Source: WHUA01 sp963711215 (lineage in GTDB: Bacteria > Pseudomonadota > Alphaproteobacteria > UBA8366). From it: a stretch of 64,000 nt of DNA. Below the pieces are notes generated by a model. It ran no database searches and was not told where the DNA came from. It was given only the letters and a program-made list of their open reading frames with translations. The DNA lies in contig CAVQDH010000007.1 of the NCBI GenBank assembly GCA_963711215.1, positions 279,026 to 343,025 on the forward strand. Reading direction: 5' to 3'. A program made the translations under genes and the position numbers. Of this stretch, positions 22,009-31,168 are shown piece by piece; within the stretch, counting starts at the first letter, position 1, and the number at the start of each line of letters is the position of its first letter.

Positions 22009-23052
22009 CTACCCTCGCGGCAATGCGGCCGTTTCGTCAAGCGGCCAGCGCGGGCGGGCGGGCGCATCGAGCGCGTCTTTCAGCCCCGCGCGAAGCCGCT
22101 CGATGCCGGCCCAGGCGACCATCGCCGCGTTATCGGTGCAGAGCGCCAGCGGCGGCGCGGCGAAGCGTATGCCGGCGGATTTCGCCGTTTGCGCCAGCGC
22201 CGCGCGCAGCACCTGGTTGGCGGCGACACCGCCGGCGACCACCAGCGTGTCGCCTGCCGGAAATTCCGTCCGGAAGCGCGCGATCGCCCGCGCCGTCCGG
22301 TCGGCGAGCACGTCGGCGACGGCTTGCTGGAAGGATGCGGCGATGTCGCGCGCCGTCTGCGGATCGAGCGCGTCCGCCGGCAGCCGGTCGAGCGTCTGGC
22401 GCACGGCGGTCTTGAGCCCGGAAAAGGAAAAGTCGCAGCCGGGCCGCCCCAGCATCGGACGCGGCAGATCGAAGCGCGCCGGATCGCCCGTGCGCGCCGC
22501 CGCTTCCAGCGCCGGTCCGCCGGGATAGCCGAGGCCGAGCATCTTGGCCGTCTTGTCGAAAGCCTCGCCGACCGCGTCGTCGACGGTCGTGCCGTAGCGC
22601 CGGTAGCCGCCGGGCCCGGTCACGGCGAGCAGCATGCAATGCCCGCCCGAGACCAGCAGCGCAAGATAAGGGAAATCGATGCCTTCGGTCAGCCGCGGGG
22701 TCAGCGCATGCGCTTCCATGTGGTTGACCGCGACGAAGGGCAGATCGCGCACCAGCGCGATCCCCTTGCCGGTCATCAGCCCGACCATGACGCCGCCGAT
22801 CAGGCCGGGGCCCGCCGTGGCGGCCACGCCATCCAGGTCCTCGTAGCCGATGCCCGCGTCCTCGAGCGCCTGGCGGACCAGCCCGCCGATATGGTCGAGA
22901 TGGCTTCGCGCCGCGATTTCCGGCACCACGCCGCCATAGGGACGGTGCTCGTCGAGCTGCGACAGCACGACGTTGGACAGGATGTGGCGGTCATCCCGCA
23001 CGACCGCCACCGCGGTCTCGTCACAGGAGGTCTCGATGCCGAGCACGAGCAT
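22009..23052 (-). CDS. tsaD: tRNA N6-adenosine threonylcarbamoyltransferase
   Basis: Catalytic subunit for the t6A37 modification of ANN-decoding tRNAs. A 347-residue ASKHA-fold protein: LVLGIETSCDETAVAVVRDD, then VPEIAARSHLDHIGGLV, ATAGPGLIGGVMVGL, the metal-binding HMEAH in VAVNHMEAHALTPRL, LLVSGGHCMLL, and the C-terminal GGVAANQVLRAAL. ATG at 23052 is the true start; a much longer open frame upstream overlaps hemC and is rejected. It is divergent from hemC with 75 bases between starts. The frame is intact. Confidence 0.97.
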   Translation of the reverse strand: MLVLGIETSCDETAVAVVRDDRHILSNVVLSQLDEHRPYGGVVPEIAARSHLDHIGGLVRQALEDAGIGYEDLDGVAATAGPGLIGGVMVGLMTGKGIALVRDLPFVAVNHMEAHALTPRLTEGIDFPYLALLVSGGHCMLLAVTGPGGYRRYGTTVDDAVGEAFDKTAKMLGLGYPGGPALEAAARTGDPARFDLPRPMLGRPGCDFSFSGLKTAVRQTLDRLPADALDPQTARDIAASFQQAVADVLADRTARAIARFRTEFPAGDTLVVAGGVAANQVLRAALAQTAKSAGIRFAAPPLALCTDNAAMVAWAGIERLRAGLKDALDAPARPRWPLDETAALPRG

Positions 23053-23127
23053 GGCGGGTTTGTAGCCCTTGCCGATAGGGATCGCAAACCCCTTCCGGTC
23101 GGGCGGGGAAGCGGGTAGAGATGCAGC

Positions 23128-24045
23128 ATGACGCCCAAACTGCGTATCGGAACCCGCGGCTCGCCGCTCGCCTTGATCCAGGCGGAAGCCGTCGGCGGGG
23201 CCTTGATGCGCGCGCATGCCGCGCTCGAGATCGACTATTGCGTCGTGCGCACCAGCGGCGACCGCATCCAGGACCGTCCGCTCGCCGATATCGGCGGGAA
23301 AGGCTTGTTCACCAAGGAGATCGAGCAGGCGCTGTTCGACAAGCAGATCGATCTCGCGGTCCATTCCATGAAGGATGTCGAGACCTTCCTGCCGGATGGA
23401 CTTTCCATCGTGGCGATGCTGCCGCGTGAAGATCCGCGCGATGTCTTGCTGTCCGCGAACGGCGAATCGCTCGATGCCTTGCCGCAGGGCGCGCGAATCG
23501 GCACGTCGTCGGTCCGCCGCCAGGCGCAGCTCCTCAACCGCCGCCCCGACCTCCGGGTCGTTCCGTTCCGCGGCAACGTGCAAACCCGGCTGCGCAAGCT
23601 GGAAGCCGGTGAGGCGGACGCGACGCTGCTCGCCGCGGCAGGGCTCAAGCGCCTGGCGCAGCTTGGCCTCATGACCCAAATGCTGGAGGCCGACGTGATT
23701 CTGCCGTCGGCGGGCCAGGGCGCGATCGGGGTCGAGGCGCGGACCGCGGATACAGCGACGCTTTCCTTGCTGGACGCGATCAATCACCGCGACACGGAGA
23801 TCTGCGTCTCGGCGGAGCGTGCGATGCTGGCGGCGCTGGACGGCTCCTGCCGCACGCCGATCGGCGCGCTCGCGGAGCTGGACGCCTCGGGCCGGACCTT
23901 GCGGCTGCGCGGCCTCGTCGCGCGGCCGGACGGCTCCGAGCTGCACCGGCGCGAACGAACCGCAGCCGCCGGCGACGCGATCGCGATGGCGGCCGATCTC
24001 GGCGCCGAGTTGCGCGCTTTGATGGCGGCGGATTTCTTCTCGTGA
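23128..24045 (+). CDS. hemC: Hydroxymethylbilane synthase (porphobilinogen deaminase)
   Basis: Polymerises four porphobilinogens into hydroxymethylbilane in tetrapyrrole synthesis. 305 residues with RIGTRGSPLALIQAEAV at the N-terminus, VRTSGDRIQDRPLADIGGKG, DLAVHSMKDVETFLPDGLSI, and the dipyrromethane-cofactor cysteine in ALDGSCRTPIGALAEL near residue 241. It starts the hem cluster and overlaps hemD by GTGA (24042-24045), which supports translational coupling. Confidence 0.97.
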   Translation: MTPKLRIGTRGSPLALIQAEAVGGALMRAHAALEIDYCVVRTSGDRIQDRPLADIGGKGLFTKEIEQALFDKQIDLAVHSMKDVETFLPDGLSIVAMLPREDPRDVLLSANGESLDALPQGARIGTSSVRRQAQLLNRRPDLRVVPFRGNVQTRLRKLEAGEADATLLAAAGLKRLAQLGLMTQMLEADVILPSAGQGAIGVEARTADTATLSLLDAINHRDTEICVSAERAMLAALDGSCRTPIGALAELDASGRTLRLRGLVARPDGSELHRRERTAAAGDAIAMAADLGAELRALMAADFFS

Positions 24046-25142
24046 CGGAATACCGGGCCCGTCCGCGCGTGCTGGTCACGCGGCCGAGCGCGGACGCCCT
24101 GCCGCTTGCCGATGCCCTGCAGCGCCGCGGCTTCGACGTGCTGCTGCAGCCGCTGCTGCGCATCCAGGCGACGGACGGCCCGGCGCCCGACCTGACCGGT
24201 GTCCAGGCGCTGCTTTTCACCTCGGCCAACGGCGTCCGCGCCTTCGCCCGCCGCTCCGGCGTCCGGACGCCGGCAGTCTTCGCCGTGGGCGATGCGACCG
24301 CCGCCGCCGCCAAGGCCGAAGGGTTTTCGTCGGTTACGAGCGCCGGCGGCGCTGTCGAGGATCTCGCCCGGCTGGTGGCGGGCCGCCTCGATCCGGCAGG
24401 CGGCAAGCTGCTGCACGCGGCGGGCAGCGCGGTGGCCGGCGACCTTGCCGGCGCGCTGGGCGCGGCGGGGTTCACGGTCGAGCGCCTGCAGCTCTATACG
24501 GCGCAACGGGTGGAGAGCTTCGACCCGTCGATCAGCGCGGCGCTTCGCGACGGCGCCGTCGATGCGGCGTTGTTTTTTTCTCCGCGCAGCGCCGCCAGCT
24601 TTGTTAGTGTGGTGCGCGCTGCCGGGTTGACGGAGGCATGCGGGGGGATCGGGGCTTTTTGCCTGAGCGAGGCCGTTGCGGAGGCGGCTTCGGCGATACC
24701 CTGGCGGTCGGTCGCCGTCGCGCCGGAGCCGAATCAGGAAAGCCTGCTCGCTACACTGGAGCGCGAATTGACCGAACCAAGCACCCCGGATACGGCGTCG
24801 GAAAATTCCGCTGATATCAACGATCTCCTGCAAACCGGCGACGCCAGCGCGGTGATAGACCGGTTCGGCGGCATCCGGCCCATGGCGGCAAAGCTCGGCG
24901 TTCCGGTGACGACCGTCCAGGGATGGAAGGGCCGCGGCCATATTCCCGACAACCGCTTCGCGACCGTCCGCAGCGCCGCCGCGGCGCATGGCGTCGACCT
25001 GTCGTCCGATCCGCAATCGCCGGCGGCGCCGCGTCCGACCCCGCCGGCTGCCGAAACGAACCCGCCGGAGCCTTCGGAGGCGGCGGCGCCGCCGCGCCGG
25101 CTGCGCCGATGGGCGGCTCGGGTGTTGCCTGGGCGGCGTTGA
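24042..25142 (+). CDS. hemD: Uroporphyrinogen-III synthase with C-terminal carph-isopro-like helix-turn-helix extension
   Basis: Residues 1-245 or so are a HemD-type domain (RVLVTRPSADALPLADALQR, LLFTSANGVRAFARRSGVRT, VFAVGDATAAAAKAEGF, ALFFSPRSAASFVSVV). They close hydroxymethylbilane into uroporphyrinogen III. With no stop codon the frame then continues through a linker into VIDRFGGIRPMAAKLGVPVT followed by TVQGWKGRGHIPDNR, a small HTH of the carph-isopro type, and a Pro/Ala-rich stretch. In related bacteria that HTH is normally the N-terminus of the next gene, a mitofilin-like membrane protein. Two readings are possible: a real HemD-HTH fusion, or a single larger HemD-HTH-mitofilin chain broken near 25085-25105 by one missing base. 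The HemD assignment is firm and the extension is seen directly in frame. Confidence 0.85.
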   Translation: MTEYRARPRVLVTRPSADALPLADALQRRGFDVLLQPLLRIQATDGPAPDLTGVQALLFTSANGVRAFARRSGVRTPAVFAVGDATAAAAKAEGFSSVTSAGGAVEDLARLVAGRLDPAGGKLLHAAGSAVAGDLAGALGAAGFTVERLQLYTAQRVESFDPSISAALRDGAVDAALFFSPRSAASFVSVVRAAGLTEACGGIGAFCLSEAVAEAASAIPWRSVAVAPEPNQESLLATLERELTEPSTPDTASENSADINDLLQTGDASAVIDRFGGIRPMAAKLGVPVTTVQGWKGRGHIPDNRFATVRSAAAAHGVDLSSDPQSPAAPRPTPPAAETNPPEPSEAAAPPRRLRRWAARVLPGRR

Positions 25143-26155
25143 TCCTGGCCATCGTCGCGCTCGCCGGCATGGCGTCCTACCGGTACTGGAGCCAGTTCGT
25201 CGGCGACGGACCGGCGGCGACGGCGGGCCTGTCGACGCGCGTCGCGAAGCTCGAAGCGGCCGCCGCGCCGGACGATGGGCTGCGCCTGCGCATGGACCGC
25301 ATCGACGAAAGGATCGACACCTTATCGCGCCAGGTCGCGCGGCTGGCGTCCTCCGCCGGCGGCGGCGGCAAGGCGGTGGAATCGGTGACCGCCGAGGTTG
25401 GCGCGCTCCGGTCTTCGGTCGACGCGCTAACGCATCGGATCGCCCAGGCGGAACAGCGAGCAACCTCGACCGCGGCGACGACCGGCGATTCGCTGGCAGC
25501 GTTGCGCGAAGATCTCGCGGCGCTGCGCCGGACGGCGGATGCGATGGAAGGCCGCGTCAAGACGCTGGAGACGCGGCGCCCGGTAAGCGGCGAGCGGATT
25601 GCCGCGCTCGCCGTTGCCGCCGGGCAGCTCGAAACCGCCTTGGATAGCGGCGGGCCTTACGGCGGCGCGCTCGACGGCTTGCTCGCCTTGGCCGACGGCG
25701 ACGAGGCGATCAAGAATGCGGCCGGAACTCTCCACAGCTGGGCCAAGACGGGCGTGCCGACGCTGGCCGATCTGTCGCACCGGTTCGCGGTGATGGCGCC
25801 CGAGCTACGCGCGCCGGCCGCCGCCCCGAAGAACGGCGGCTGGGTCGATACCCTGCGGGCGAAAGTGCTGTCGCTCGTCAATCTGCGCCCGGTCGGCAAG
25901 GGCGGGGAATCTTCGCCGGTCACGCGGGCGGAGCGGGCGCTGGCGCGCAACGATCTCGCCGCGGCGGTTCATGCGCTCGACGGCCTGCCCGGCCCGGCGA
26001 TTCCGTGGCTGGCCGAGGCGCGGAACCGGCTCGCCGCGGACGCCGCCGTGTCGGCCGTGCGCGCCCGCATCGTCGACCGGCTGGCGGCGGAGTCGCAGGC
26101 CGCCGCCGGCGGAAGCCCAAGCGCTGCCGGGACCGCCGGGCGCGGGACCCCATGA
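25109..26155 (+). CDS. Mitofilin-like (COG4223) inner-membrane coiled-coil protein
   Basis: The N-terminal membrane helix (GVAWAALILAIVALAGMASY) is followed by long coiled-coil heptads (about residues 40-160: AGLSTRVAKLEAAAAPDD, RIDERIDTLSRQVARLASS, LREDLAALRRTADAMEGRVK). A helical C-terminal domain then includes LDSGGPYGGALDGLLALADG, WAKTGVPTLADLSHRF and AERALARNDLAAAVHALDGL. This is the alphaproteobacterial relative of Mic60/mitofilin found in hem operons, thought to organise the envelope or intracytoplasmic membranes. The ATG at 25109 lies inside the 3' end of the hemD frame. The real N-terminus may instead be the HTH/Pro-rich region in the other frame, joined by restoring one missing base. 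It overlaps hemY by ATGA (26152-26155). Confidence 0.82.
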   Translation: MGGSGVAWAALILAIVALAGMASYRYWSQFVGDGPAATAGLSTRVAKLEAAAAPDDGLRLRMDRIDERIDTLSRQVARLASSAGGGGKAVESVTAEVGALRSSVDALTHRIAQAEQRATSTAATTGDSLAALREDLAALRRTADAMEGRVKTLETRRPVSGERIAALAVAAGQLETALDSGGPYGGALDGLLALADGDEAIKNAAGTLHSWAKTGVPTLADLSHRFAVMAPELRAPAAAPKNGGWVDTLRAKVLSLVNLRPVGKGGESSPVTRAERALARNDLAAAVHALDGLPGPAIPWLAEARNRLAADAAVSAVRARIVDRLAAESQAAAGGSPSAAGTAGRGTP

Positions 26156-27512
26156 AACGCGTCATCCTCCTCGCCGCGCTCATTCTGCTGGCCGCGCTCG
26201 CCGCCGCCTGGCTCGGCCGCAATCCCGGCACGGTGGCGATCGAATGGTTCGGCTGGCGGGCGGACACGTCGGTGGCGATGCTCGTCTTCATGATCGCCGT
26301 GGTCACCATCCTGGGCGCGCTGGTTTACAGGTTCTGGCGTTTCCTGCTGGCCCTGCCGGCGAGCATCGGGGAAGCGCTGCGCCTTCGCCGCCGCCGCCGG
26401 GGCTACGAAGCGCTCAGCTCCGGGATGATCGCGGCCGCGGCCGGCGACAGCCATGAAGCGCAGAAACAGGCGCGGCGGGCCGAAGCCCTGCTCGAAGATC
26501 TCTCGGCGACGCGCCTGCTGCGCGCCGAGGCGGCGCGGCTGGGCGGCGACACGGCGACCGCGCGCCGTACCTACGAAGAGATGGCGAGGCGCCCGAAACC
26601 GCGCTGATCGGGCTGCGCGGCCTGCTCGACCAGGCGGAAGCGGCGGGCGACCGGGCGGAAGCGCTGCGCCTTGCCGAGAAGGCCTATCGCCAGCATCCGA
26701 AGGCGCGCAGCATCGTCGAGCGGCTGTTCCAGCTTCAGGTCGATTTCGGGCAATGGGCGGCGGCCGACCACACCATGGCCGAGGCGCTGCGCAACAAGGT
26801 CTTCGCCGCCTCCGACGCCAGGCCATGGCGCGCGGCGGTGCTCGTCGAGCGCAGCCGGCTGGCCGAGAAGGATGGCGAGATCGAAGCAGCGCTGTCCTTT
26901 GCCCGCGAGGCGCAGCAACTCGATCCGGAGCTCGTGCCGGCTACCGTTCAGCATGCCCGGCTGCTCGGCCGGCAGGGCAAGACGCGGCGCGCGCAGCGGC
27001 TGATCGAGAAGGCTTGGCCGCAACATCCGCATCCTGAAATTGCCGCGGCCTACGGCGCGCTGTTCGACGGCGAAGGGCCGCTGCAGCGGGTCAAGCGATA
27101 CCAGCGGCTGCTGAGCTTCCGTCCCGATCACGCGGAGGGACATCTGGCGCTCGCCGAGGCGGCGCTCGACGCGGAGCTATGGGGCGAGGCGCGGGCCCAT
27201 CTCGGGCAAGCCGCCGACCGGGCGCTGACCCCGCGCGTATGCCGTATGCTCGCCGACCTCGAGGAAGCGGAGCACAACAACCTGGCGGAGTCGCGAAAGT
27301 GGCTCGAGCGCGTGGCGACCGCGGAACCGGACGCGGCCTGGGTTTGCAGCAGCTGCGGCGCGGCAGCGGGGACATGGAGCGCGCGCTGCCATCACTGCGG
27401 CGCCTTCGATACGATGGACTGGCGTCCGCCGCCGCGCGCTGAGGCCCGTCTGCCGGCGCAACCCGCCGCGGCCAGCTTGCCGGGCCCGGCCCGCCTGGGG
27501 AAAGCCGGCTGA
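26152..27512 (+). CDS. hemY: HemY-type TPR membrane protein, one frame break
   Basis: HemY N-terminal domain protein of proteobacterial hem operons (not protoporphyrinogen oxidase). Two N-terminal membrane helices (LLAALILLAALAAAWLGR; VAMLVFMIAVVTILGALVYR) precede a TPR-rich periplasmic or membrane-attached domain. The frame TYEEMA breaks near 26586. Inserting one G gives EAPETALIGLRGLLDQAEAA, the family consensus, and a protein of about 453 residues. Later TPRs include LLGRQGKTRRAQRLIEKAW and LALAEAALDAELWGEAR. The C-terminus carries WVCSSCGAAAGTWSARCHHC, a rubredoxin-like four-Cys zinc knuckle, then a Pro-rich tail. A role in haem metabolism or membrane organisation is inferred from the operon. 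Confidence 0.88.
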
Positions 27513-27558
27513 CCGGATCCGCACCGTGAAACGCCGGCTCGATGTCGGCAAAAGAATT

Positions 27559-27584
27559 GGGCCGGCGGAGGGAGCCGCCGGCCC
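27559..27584 (+). terminator. GC-rich hairpin after hemY
   Basis: Ten perfect base pairs (GGGCCGGCGG / CCGCCGGCCC) around a six-base loop, 46 bases after the hemY stop. There is no T-run, so it would need Rho or act as an mRNA 3'-end stabiliser. The position after the last gene of the hem operon fits a terminator. Confidence 0.5.
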
Positions 27585-27787
27585 AGGATGGGGATAGAAA
27601 GATTGCAAGTTGATCAGTGGGAAGCTTCTGAAGACGTTGAGCGTCCGTGGTCGCTTCCTGCAGTGTGGCAAGGATGATCCTAGGGCTTCGCATGCCTCCC
27701 CGCAGTGATGCACGTCACATAAGGTTAAAATCCTCTTTACCATCTTCGGCTATAGGGAAAGGCTGCAGGCAGGGCATGGCTGGCCGC

Positions 27788-27816
27788 TTGCGAAACCGGC
27801 CCGACACGCTTATGTT
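27788..27816 (+). promoter_or_regulatory. Putative sigma-70 promoter of tRNA-Thr
   Basis: TTGCGA, 17-base spacer, TATGTT, ending 34 bases before the mature tRNA 5' end. Fit to consensus is moderate (4 of 6 in each hexamer). The spacing and position are right for a tRNA promoter. Confidence 0.4.
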
Positions 27817-27850
27817 CCGCGCCGTCAGGTACACGCGAAAGCGCCACGGC

Positions 27851-27926
<76 letters not shown>

Positions 27927-27999
27927 CTTTCCTTTCCGGATTGCATGGGTCGCCCGTCGCCGGCCGGCGCGGGTCAGCCGAGCCGTCGCGGGAGTTAGC

Positions 28000-28942
28000 A
28001 TGAGTCGGACCGAGGGAATCGACATCGCGGTCATCCTGCCGTGCTACAACGAAGCGGCGGCGATCGCGGGTGTGGTCAAAGATTTCCGGCAGGCGCTGCC
28101 GGACGCGGCCATCTACGTCTACGACAACAACTCGACCGACGACACTGCCTCCGTAGCGGAGGCGGCGGGTGCGCGTGTCCGCCACGAGCCGATGCAGGGC
28201 AAGGGCAATGTCGTGCGCCGGGCCTTTCGCGGATGTCGAGGCCGACGTCTATGTCATGGCGGACGGCGACGGCACCTACGACGCGAGCCGGGCGCCGGCG
28301 CTGGTCGACATGCTGCTCGACCGGCAGCTCGACATGGTCGTCGGCACGCGGGCGGACGACTCGCCTGACGCCTACCGCTCGGGGCACCGCACCGGCAATC
28401 TGTTGTTCAACAAGGCGGTTGCCTGGCTGTTCGCCGACCGCTTCCGCGACATCTTCTCGGGCTACCGGGTATTTTCCCGGCGCTTCGTGAAATCCTTCCC
28501 GGCCTTGTCCCAAGGCTTCGAGATCGAGACCGAGCTGTCCGTCCACGCGATCCAGCTCCGCATGCCCGTCGCCGAAGCGCCGACGGCTTACGGCAGCCGC
28601 GCCGAAGGCTCGGAGAGCAAGCTTCGGACGTACCGCGACGGGTTCAGGATCCTGTTCACCATCCTTCGCTTCATCCAGCACTACCGGCCGCTGCTGTTCT
28701 ACAGCGTGGCGGCCGCGTCGCTGGCCTTGCTGTCGATCTTGCTTGGCTATCCGATCGTCATCGAATTCATCCAGACGGGCCTCGTCCCGCGCCTGCCGAC
28801 GGCGGTGCTCGCCACCGGCGTCATGCTGATCGCGGCGCTGTCCTTCGCCATCGGGCTGATTCTCAACGCCAACAGCCGCAGCCAGCTCGAGATGAAGCGC
28901 CTCAAATATCTCGAATATCCGCGAACCCCGCGCCGCCGTTAA
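28000..28942 (+). CDS. Family 2 glycosyltransferase (dolichyl/polyprenyl-phosphate mannose synthase-like), one frame break
   Basis: A GT-A glycosyltransferase with a C-terminal membrane anchor. The N-terminus (IDIAVILPCYNEAAAIAGVV, IYVYDNNSTDDTASVAEAAG, GKGNVVRRAF) is in one frame. From ADVEADVYVMADGDGTYDAS (the DxD-like motif) onward it is in the next frame. Removing one T of the TTT near 28226 gives RAFADVEADVY and a protein of about 313 residues. Two C-terminal membrane helices (about residues 230-295: LLFYSVAAASLALLSILLGY and VLATGVMLIAALSFAIGLIL) place it at the inner membrane. Such enzymes load a sugar onto a lipid carrier for glycan modification. Acceptor and sugar are unknown. It begins just after tRNA-Thr with GGGAG as a possible ribosome site. 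Confidence 0.88.
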
Positions 28943-29712
28943 GACGGACTGCCGCCGCGCCGCTCTTCGCCGCGCCGCGTGAGCAGCTGCAGCATATCGA
29001 TCGGGAAGGGGAAGACGATCGTCGAGGTTTTGTCGTTGGCGATCGCCTGCAGTGTCGTGAGGTAGCGCAGCTGGATCGCCTGGCTGTTGGTCGACATGAT
29101 CTTGGCGGCTTCGAGGAATTTCTCCGAAGCCTGCAGCTCGCCTTCCGCGTCGATCACTTTCGCGCGCCGCCCGCGCTCTGCTTCCGCCTGGCGGGCGATC
29201 GCGCGGATCATGCTTTCGTTGATGTCGACATGCTTGATCTCGACGTTCATCACCTTGATGCCCCAGGCGTCGGTCTGGGCATCGAGAATCGTCTGGATGT
29301 CGACATTGAGCTTGTCGCGCGCGGCCAGCATCTCGTCGAGCTCGTGCTGGCCCAGCACCGAGCGCAGCGTGGTCTGCGCCAGCTGGCTGGTCGCCATCAT
29401 GAAGTCTTCCACCTGGATGATCGACCGCTCGGCGTCGATGACCCGGAAATAGACCACTGCATTCACTTTGACCGAGACGTTGTCGCGCGAGATCACGTCC
29501 TGTTCCGGCACGTCGAAAACGCGGGTGCGCAGATCGACCCGGACCATCTGCTGGATCACCGGAATGACGAGGATCAGGCCCGGGCCTTTCACCTTCCAGA
29601 AGCGGCCAAGCAGAAAGACCACGCCGCGTTCGTATTCGCGCGTGACGCGTAGCGCGGAGAATATCAGGAACAGCGGCACCAGAACGACGATTACGACCAC
29701 GTAGCTCAGCAT
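28939..29712 (-). CDS. Slipin (stomatin/prohibitin/SPFH-band 7) membrane protein
   Basis: A 257-residue slipin. One N-terminal membrane helix (VVVIVVLVPLFLIFSALRV) is followed by the SPFH domain: EYERGVVFLLGRFWKVKGPG, then VDLRTRVFDVPEQDVISRDN, VNAVVYFRVIDAERSIIQVE and TTLRSVLGQHELDEMLAARD. A coiled-coil region (AEAERGRRAKVIDAEGELQA) and an oligomerisation tail close the protein. Slipins form large membrane rings and are commonly encoded with NfeD proteases that cleave the slipin C-terminus, exactly as here. Its start overlaps the nfeD stop by seven bases, so the pair is coupled. Confidence 0.95.
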   Translation of the reverse strand: MLSYVVVIVVLVPLFLIFSALRVTREYERGVVFLLGRFWKVKGPGLILVIPVIQQMVRVDLRTRVFDVPEQDVISRDNVSVKVNAVVYFRVIDAERSIIQVEDFMMATSQLAQTTLRSVLGQHELDEMLAARDKLNVDIQTILDAQTDAWGIKVMNVEIKHVDINESMIRAIARQAEAERGRRAKVIDAEGELQASEKFLEAAKIMSTNSQAIQLRYLTTLQAIANDKTSTIVFPFPIDMLQLLTRRGEERRGGSPS

Positions 29713-31106
29713 GGGATCACCTCTATTTTCGGTTCGGGCTCGACCAGAAGCACGAGGCCGTCGCGCTGCCGGATGCGCACCTTGTTTCCAGGCGCCAGCT
29801 CGTTCCTCGCGCGCGCCTGCCAGATTTCGCCATGGGCGTGGATGCGGCCGGTAAGGCCGGACCAGGAAACCACCTCGCCGCCGAGGCCAATCATCTCTTC
29901 CGGTCCCGAAACGACGGCCCGCCGCCGTGCGCGCATCACCATCATGCCGACGAACAGGAAAAGGGCGGCGCTGACCAAGGCGATCGCGCCGATCAGCGGC
30001 ATGTAGACGCGGAATCCCGGAACGTCGGCGTCCATCAGCATGATCGAGCCGGCGACGAAGGAGGCGATGCCGCCGATACCGAGCGCGCCGAAGCTCGGCA
30101 CGAAGGCTTCCGTCACCATCAGCGCGGTGCCGAGCAGGATGAGGGCGAGCCCGACATAGTTGATCGGCAGGACGTTGAAGGCATAGAGCGCCAGCAGCAG
30201 GCTGACGGCGCCGACCGTGCCCGGCAATACCAGCCCCGGATGATAGAACTCGAAGATGATGCCGTAGATGCCGACGATCATCAGGATATAGGCCACGTTC
30301 GGGTCGGTGATCACGCTCAGAAGCTCGCTGCGCCAGTCGGGCTCTATCGTCACCGTGTCGAGGTCCTTGGTCTTGAGCGTTCGCGTCATGCCGGCGACGG
30401 TGACCGTGCGCCCGTCGATCGCGGTGAGAAGCGCGCGAACGCTGGGCGCGATCAGGTCGATGACCTTTAGCTGCAGCGCCTTCGTCGCCGAAAGCGAGGC
30501 CGCATGCCGCACAGCCTGTTCCGCCCAGTCGGCGTTGCGGCCGCGCAGCTCCGCAAGGCTGCGGATATAGGCGATGGCCTCGCTCACCACCTTGTCGCGC
30601 AATGTCGGGTGCCCCGCCGGCTGCGCGCCGGCCGTCTTGTCGCCATCCTTCGACCCCGATTTTTCAGGCTTCGAGCCGAACGGGTTGGAAGGGGTATCCG
30701 ATCCGCCGATGCTGATGGGCGTGGCCGCGCCGAGGTCGGTGCCGGGCGCCATCGCCGCGATATGCGTGGCGTAGAGGATGTAGGTGCCGGCGCTGGCGGC
30801 GCGGGCGCCGCTCGGCGCGACGTAGCCGACCACCGGCACCGGAGACGCGATGATCGACTTGATGATGTTGCGCATCGCGGTATCGAGGCCGCCCGGCGTG
30901 TCGATCCGCAGGATGATCAGCGGCGCGCCTTTCTTTGCCGCCTCGTCGATCCCGCGCCGGACGTAATCACTGGTGGCCGGACCGATGCCGCCCTTGATGT
31001 CCAAAATGACGGCGGGATTTTGCGCCGGCGGCTGCGGCTCAGCCGCGGAAAGCGCGAGCGCGCCGAAGACCATCAGCGATAGGAACAAAATGACTCGTGC
31101 GATCAT
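29706..31106 (-). CDS. NfeD family membrane serine protease
   Basis: A 466-residue long-form NfeD (NfeD1b type). The signal peptide ends near residue 21 (LMVFGALALSAAEPQ). The ClpP-class protease domain contains LIILRIDTPGGLDTAMRNII, the nucleophile region PSGARAASAGTYILYATHIA and APGTDLGAATPI with the catalytic-lysine region downstream. Four to five membrane helices (about 255-400) follow, then a soluble OB-fold at the C-terminus (GEVVSWSGLTGRIHAHGE). Long-form NfeD cleaves partner stomatins in membrane quality control. The slipin gene follows immediately with overlap, which supports a functional pair. Confidence 0.94.
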   Translation of the reverse strand: MIARVILFLSLMVFGALALSAAEPQPPAQNPAVILDIKGGIGPATSDYVRRGIDEAAKKGAPLIILRIDTPGGLDTAMRNIIKSIIASPVPVVGYVAPSGARAASAGTYILYATHIAAMAPGTDLGAATPISIGGSDTPSNPFGSKPEKSGSKDGDKTAGAQPAGHPTLRDKVVSEAIAYIRSLAELRGRNADWAEQAVRHAASLSATKALQLKVIDLIAPSVRALLTAIDGRTVTVAGMTRTLKTKDLDTVTIEPDWRSELLSVITDPNVAYILMIVGIYGIIFEFYHPGLVLPGTVGAVSLLLALYAFNVLPINYVGLALILLGTALMVTEAFVPSFGALGIGGIASFVAGSIMLMDADVPGFRVYMPLIGAIALVSAALFLFVGMMVMRARRRAVVSGPEEMIGLGGEVVSWSGLTGRIHAHGEIWQARARNELAPGNKVRIRQRDGLVLLVEPEPKIEVIPC

Positions 31107-31168
31107 CTCTCGGGTGCTCCTAGCGGGGCATAACTTAGCACGAAGCGATGCCCGCAGGCTGATTCAGG

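Larger units (their letters stand above)
27513..27850. other. 338-base intergenic region between hemY and tRNA-Thr
   Basis: No convincing coding sequence is visible on either strand. It contains the hemY-distal hairpin at 27559-27584 and the likely tRNA promoter at 27788-27816. The middle (27600-27760) shows no repeat or motif that I recognise. Confidence 0.6.

Noticed and set aside
22009..23946. A 645-residue N-terminally extended TsaD
   Set aside because: The extension runs antisense through hemC and has no family homology. The canonical start (LVLGIETSCDET) is at 23052.
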